From an uncultured Cocleimonas sp. (GTDB lineage: Bacteria; Pseudomonadota; Gammaproteobacteria; Thiotrichales; Thiotrichaceae): 7,159 nucleotides of DNA. This document shows positions 6,827 through 7,159 of the stretch, piece by piece; within the stretch, counting starts at the first letter, position 1, and every line of letters begins with the position of its first letter. The stretch covers positions 1 through 7,159 of the forward strand of contig CALISP010000156.1 of assembly GCA_938041705.1 (NCBI GenBank). Direction: 5' to 3'. A program made the translations under genes and the position numbers. Below the pieces are notes generated by a model. The model searched no databases. It saw only the letters and a list, made by a program, of their open reading frames with translations, and was not told where the DNA came from.

Positions 6827-7159
6827 CTGTTTAGTAAACATAAAAGATCTCTAATACCTATAATTTTAAGTATTGTTCTTACACTACTTGCTGGGCTTCT
6901 ATATCTCAGTAAAAACCCTACTTCTATTGAAATACTTCAAAGATTAGAAGCTATTCCTTATGATGTTAGACTGAAACTTAGTACTCCGAAAATACCAAAC
7001 AATATTCCTCCCATCATTATTGTTGATATTGATGAAAACAGCTTAAAACAACATGGGCGTTGGCCTTGGAGTCGAAAAAAGCTATCTCAACTAATAGAAA
7101 AAATTTACAGTAATAAGCCTGCAGTTATTGCTCTTGATATTGTATTGTCAGAAGAGGAA
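6827..7159 (+). CDS. CHASE2-domain sensor protein (partial, 3' end outside window; start uncertain)
   Basis: The frame is open from after stop TAA 6812-6814 to the right edge. From CTG 6827 it gives 111 residues. A basic N-terminus (FSKHKR) precedes a membrane segment (about residues 9-27, SLIPIILSIVLTLLAGLLYL), then EAIPYDVRLKL, and then the start of a CHASE2 domain: IIIVDIDENSLKQHGRWPW (63-81) and PAVIALDIVLSEEE (98-111). These are the family's signature segments. CHASE2 is an extracytoplasmic sensor domain, usually followed by further membrane spans and an adenylate/guanylate cyclase, histidine kinase, Ser/Thr kinase or diguanylate cyclase domain; which applies here cannot be seen. There is no ATG, GTG or TTG in frame in the visible part, so CTG 6827, with AAGG 10 nt upstream, is the best start. 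A rarer ATT/ATA start or a sequence error cannot be excluded. It is transcribed divergently from the lipoprotein operon. Confidence 0.85.
   Translation, partial: MFSKHKRSLIPIILSIVLTLLAGLLYLSKNPTSIEILQRLEAIPYDVRLKLSTPKIPNNIPPIIIVDIDENSLKQHGRWPWSRKKLSQLIEKIYSNKPAVIALDIVLSEEE

Overview
The window comes from an AT-rich Gram-negative bacterium. The evidence is a lipoprotein signal, an outer-membrane beta-barrel protein, a periplasmic-type FecR domain and a CHASE2 sensor domain. A proteobacterium, probably a gammaproteobacterium, fits best, but the sequence does not fix the taxon. Four genes are visible, two of them cut by the window edges. All four look like envelope or sensing proteins, and there are no RNA genes, CRISPR arrays or insertion sequences.

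Layout: three genes run leftward as one tight operon from a shared intergenic region near 6548-6826. First is a very large lipoprotein (about 1318 aa, 2591-6547) made of an N-terminal lipoprotein domain followed by about nine Ig-like domains (cadherin-like and PKD-like types). After a 2-nt gap comes a 440-aa TPR plus outer-membrane beta-barrel protein (1266-2588). Overlapping it by 14 nt is a FecR-domain protein (1-1279) with a secretion signal, a Pro/Asp-rich linker and a C-terminal region resembling TbpB-type beta-barrels; it runs off the left edge. On the other side of the intergenic region a CHASE2-domain protein starts rightward (about 6827) and runs off the right edge, so its output domain (cyclase, kinase or other) is not visible.

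How they may work together (inference): the TPR-barrel protein has the general plan of Slam-type (DUF560) outer-membrane proteins that place lipoproteins on the cell surface. Its operon partners are a large adhesin-like lipoprotein and a protein with a TbpB-like barrel domain, both plausible clients. The CHASE2 protein could sense the state of the envelope or the extracellular matrix. The intergenic region holds a perfect 18-bp palindrome at the predicted transcription start of the operon, which looks like an operator.

Two start sites are unusual. The lipoprotein probably starts at TTG (6547) behind a good Shine-Dalgarno sequence, not at the upstream ATG (6598). The CHASE2 reading frame has no ATG, GTG or TTG at all in its visible N-terminal part, and CTG at 6827 is the best candidate.
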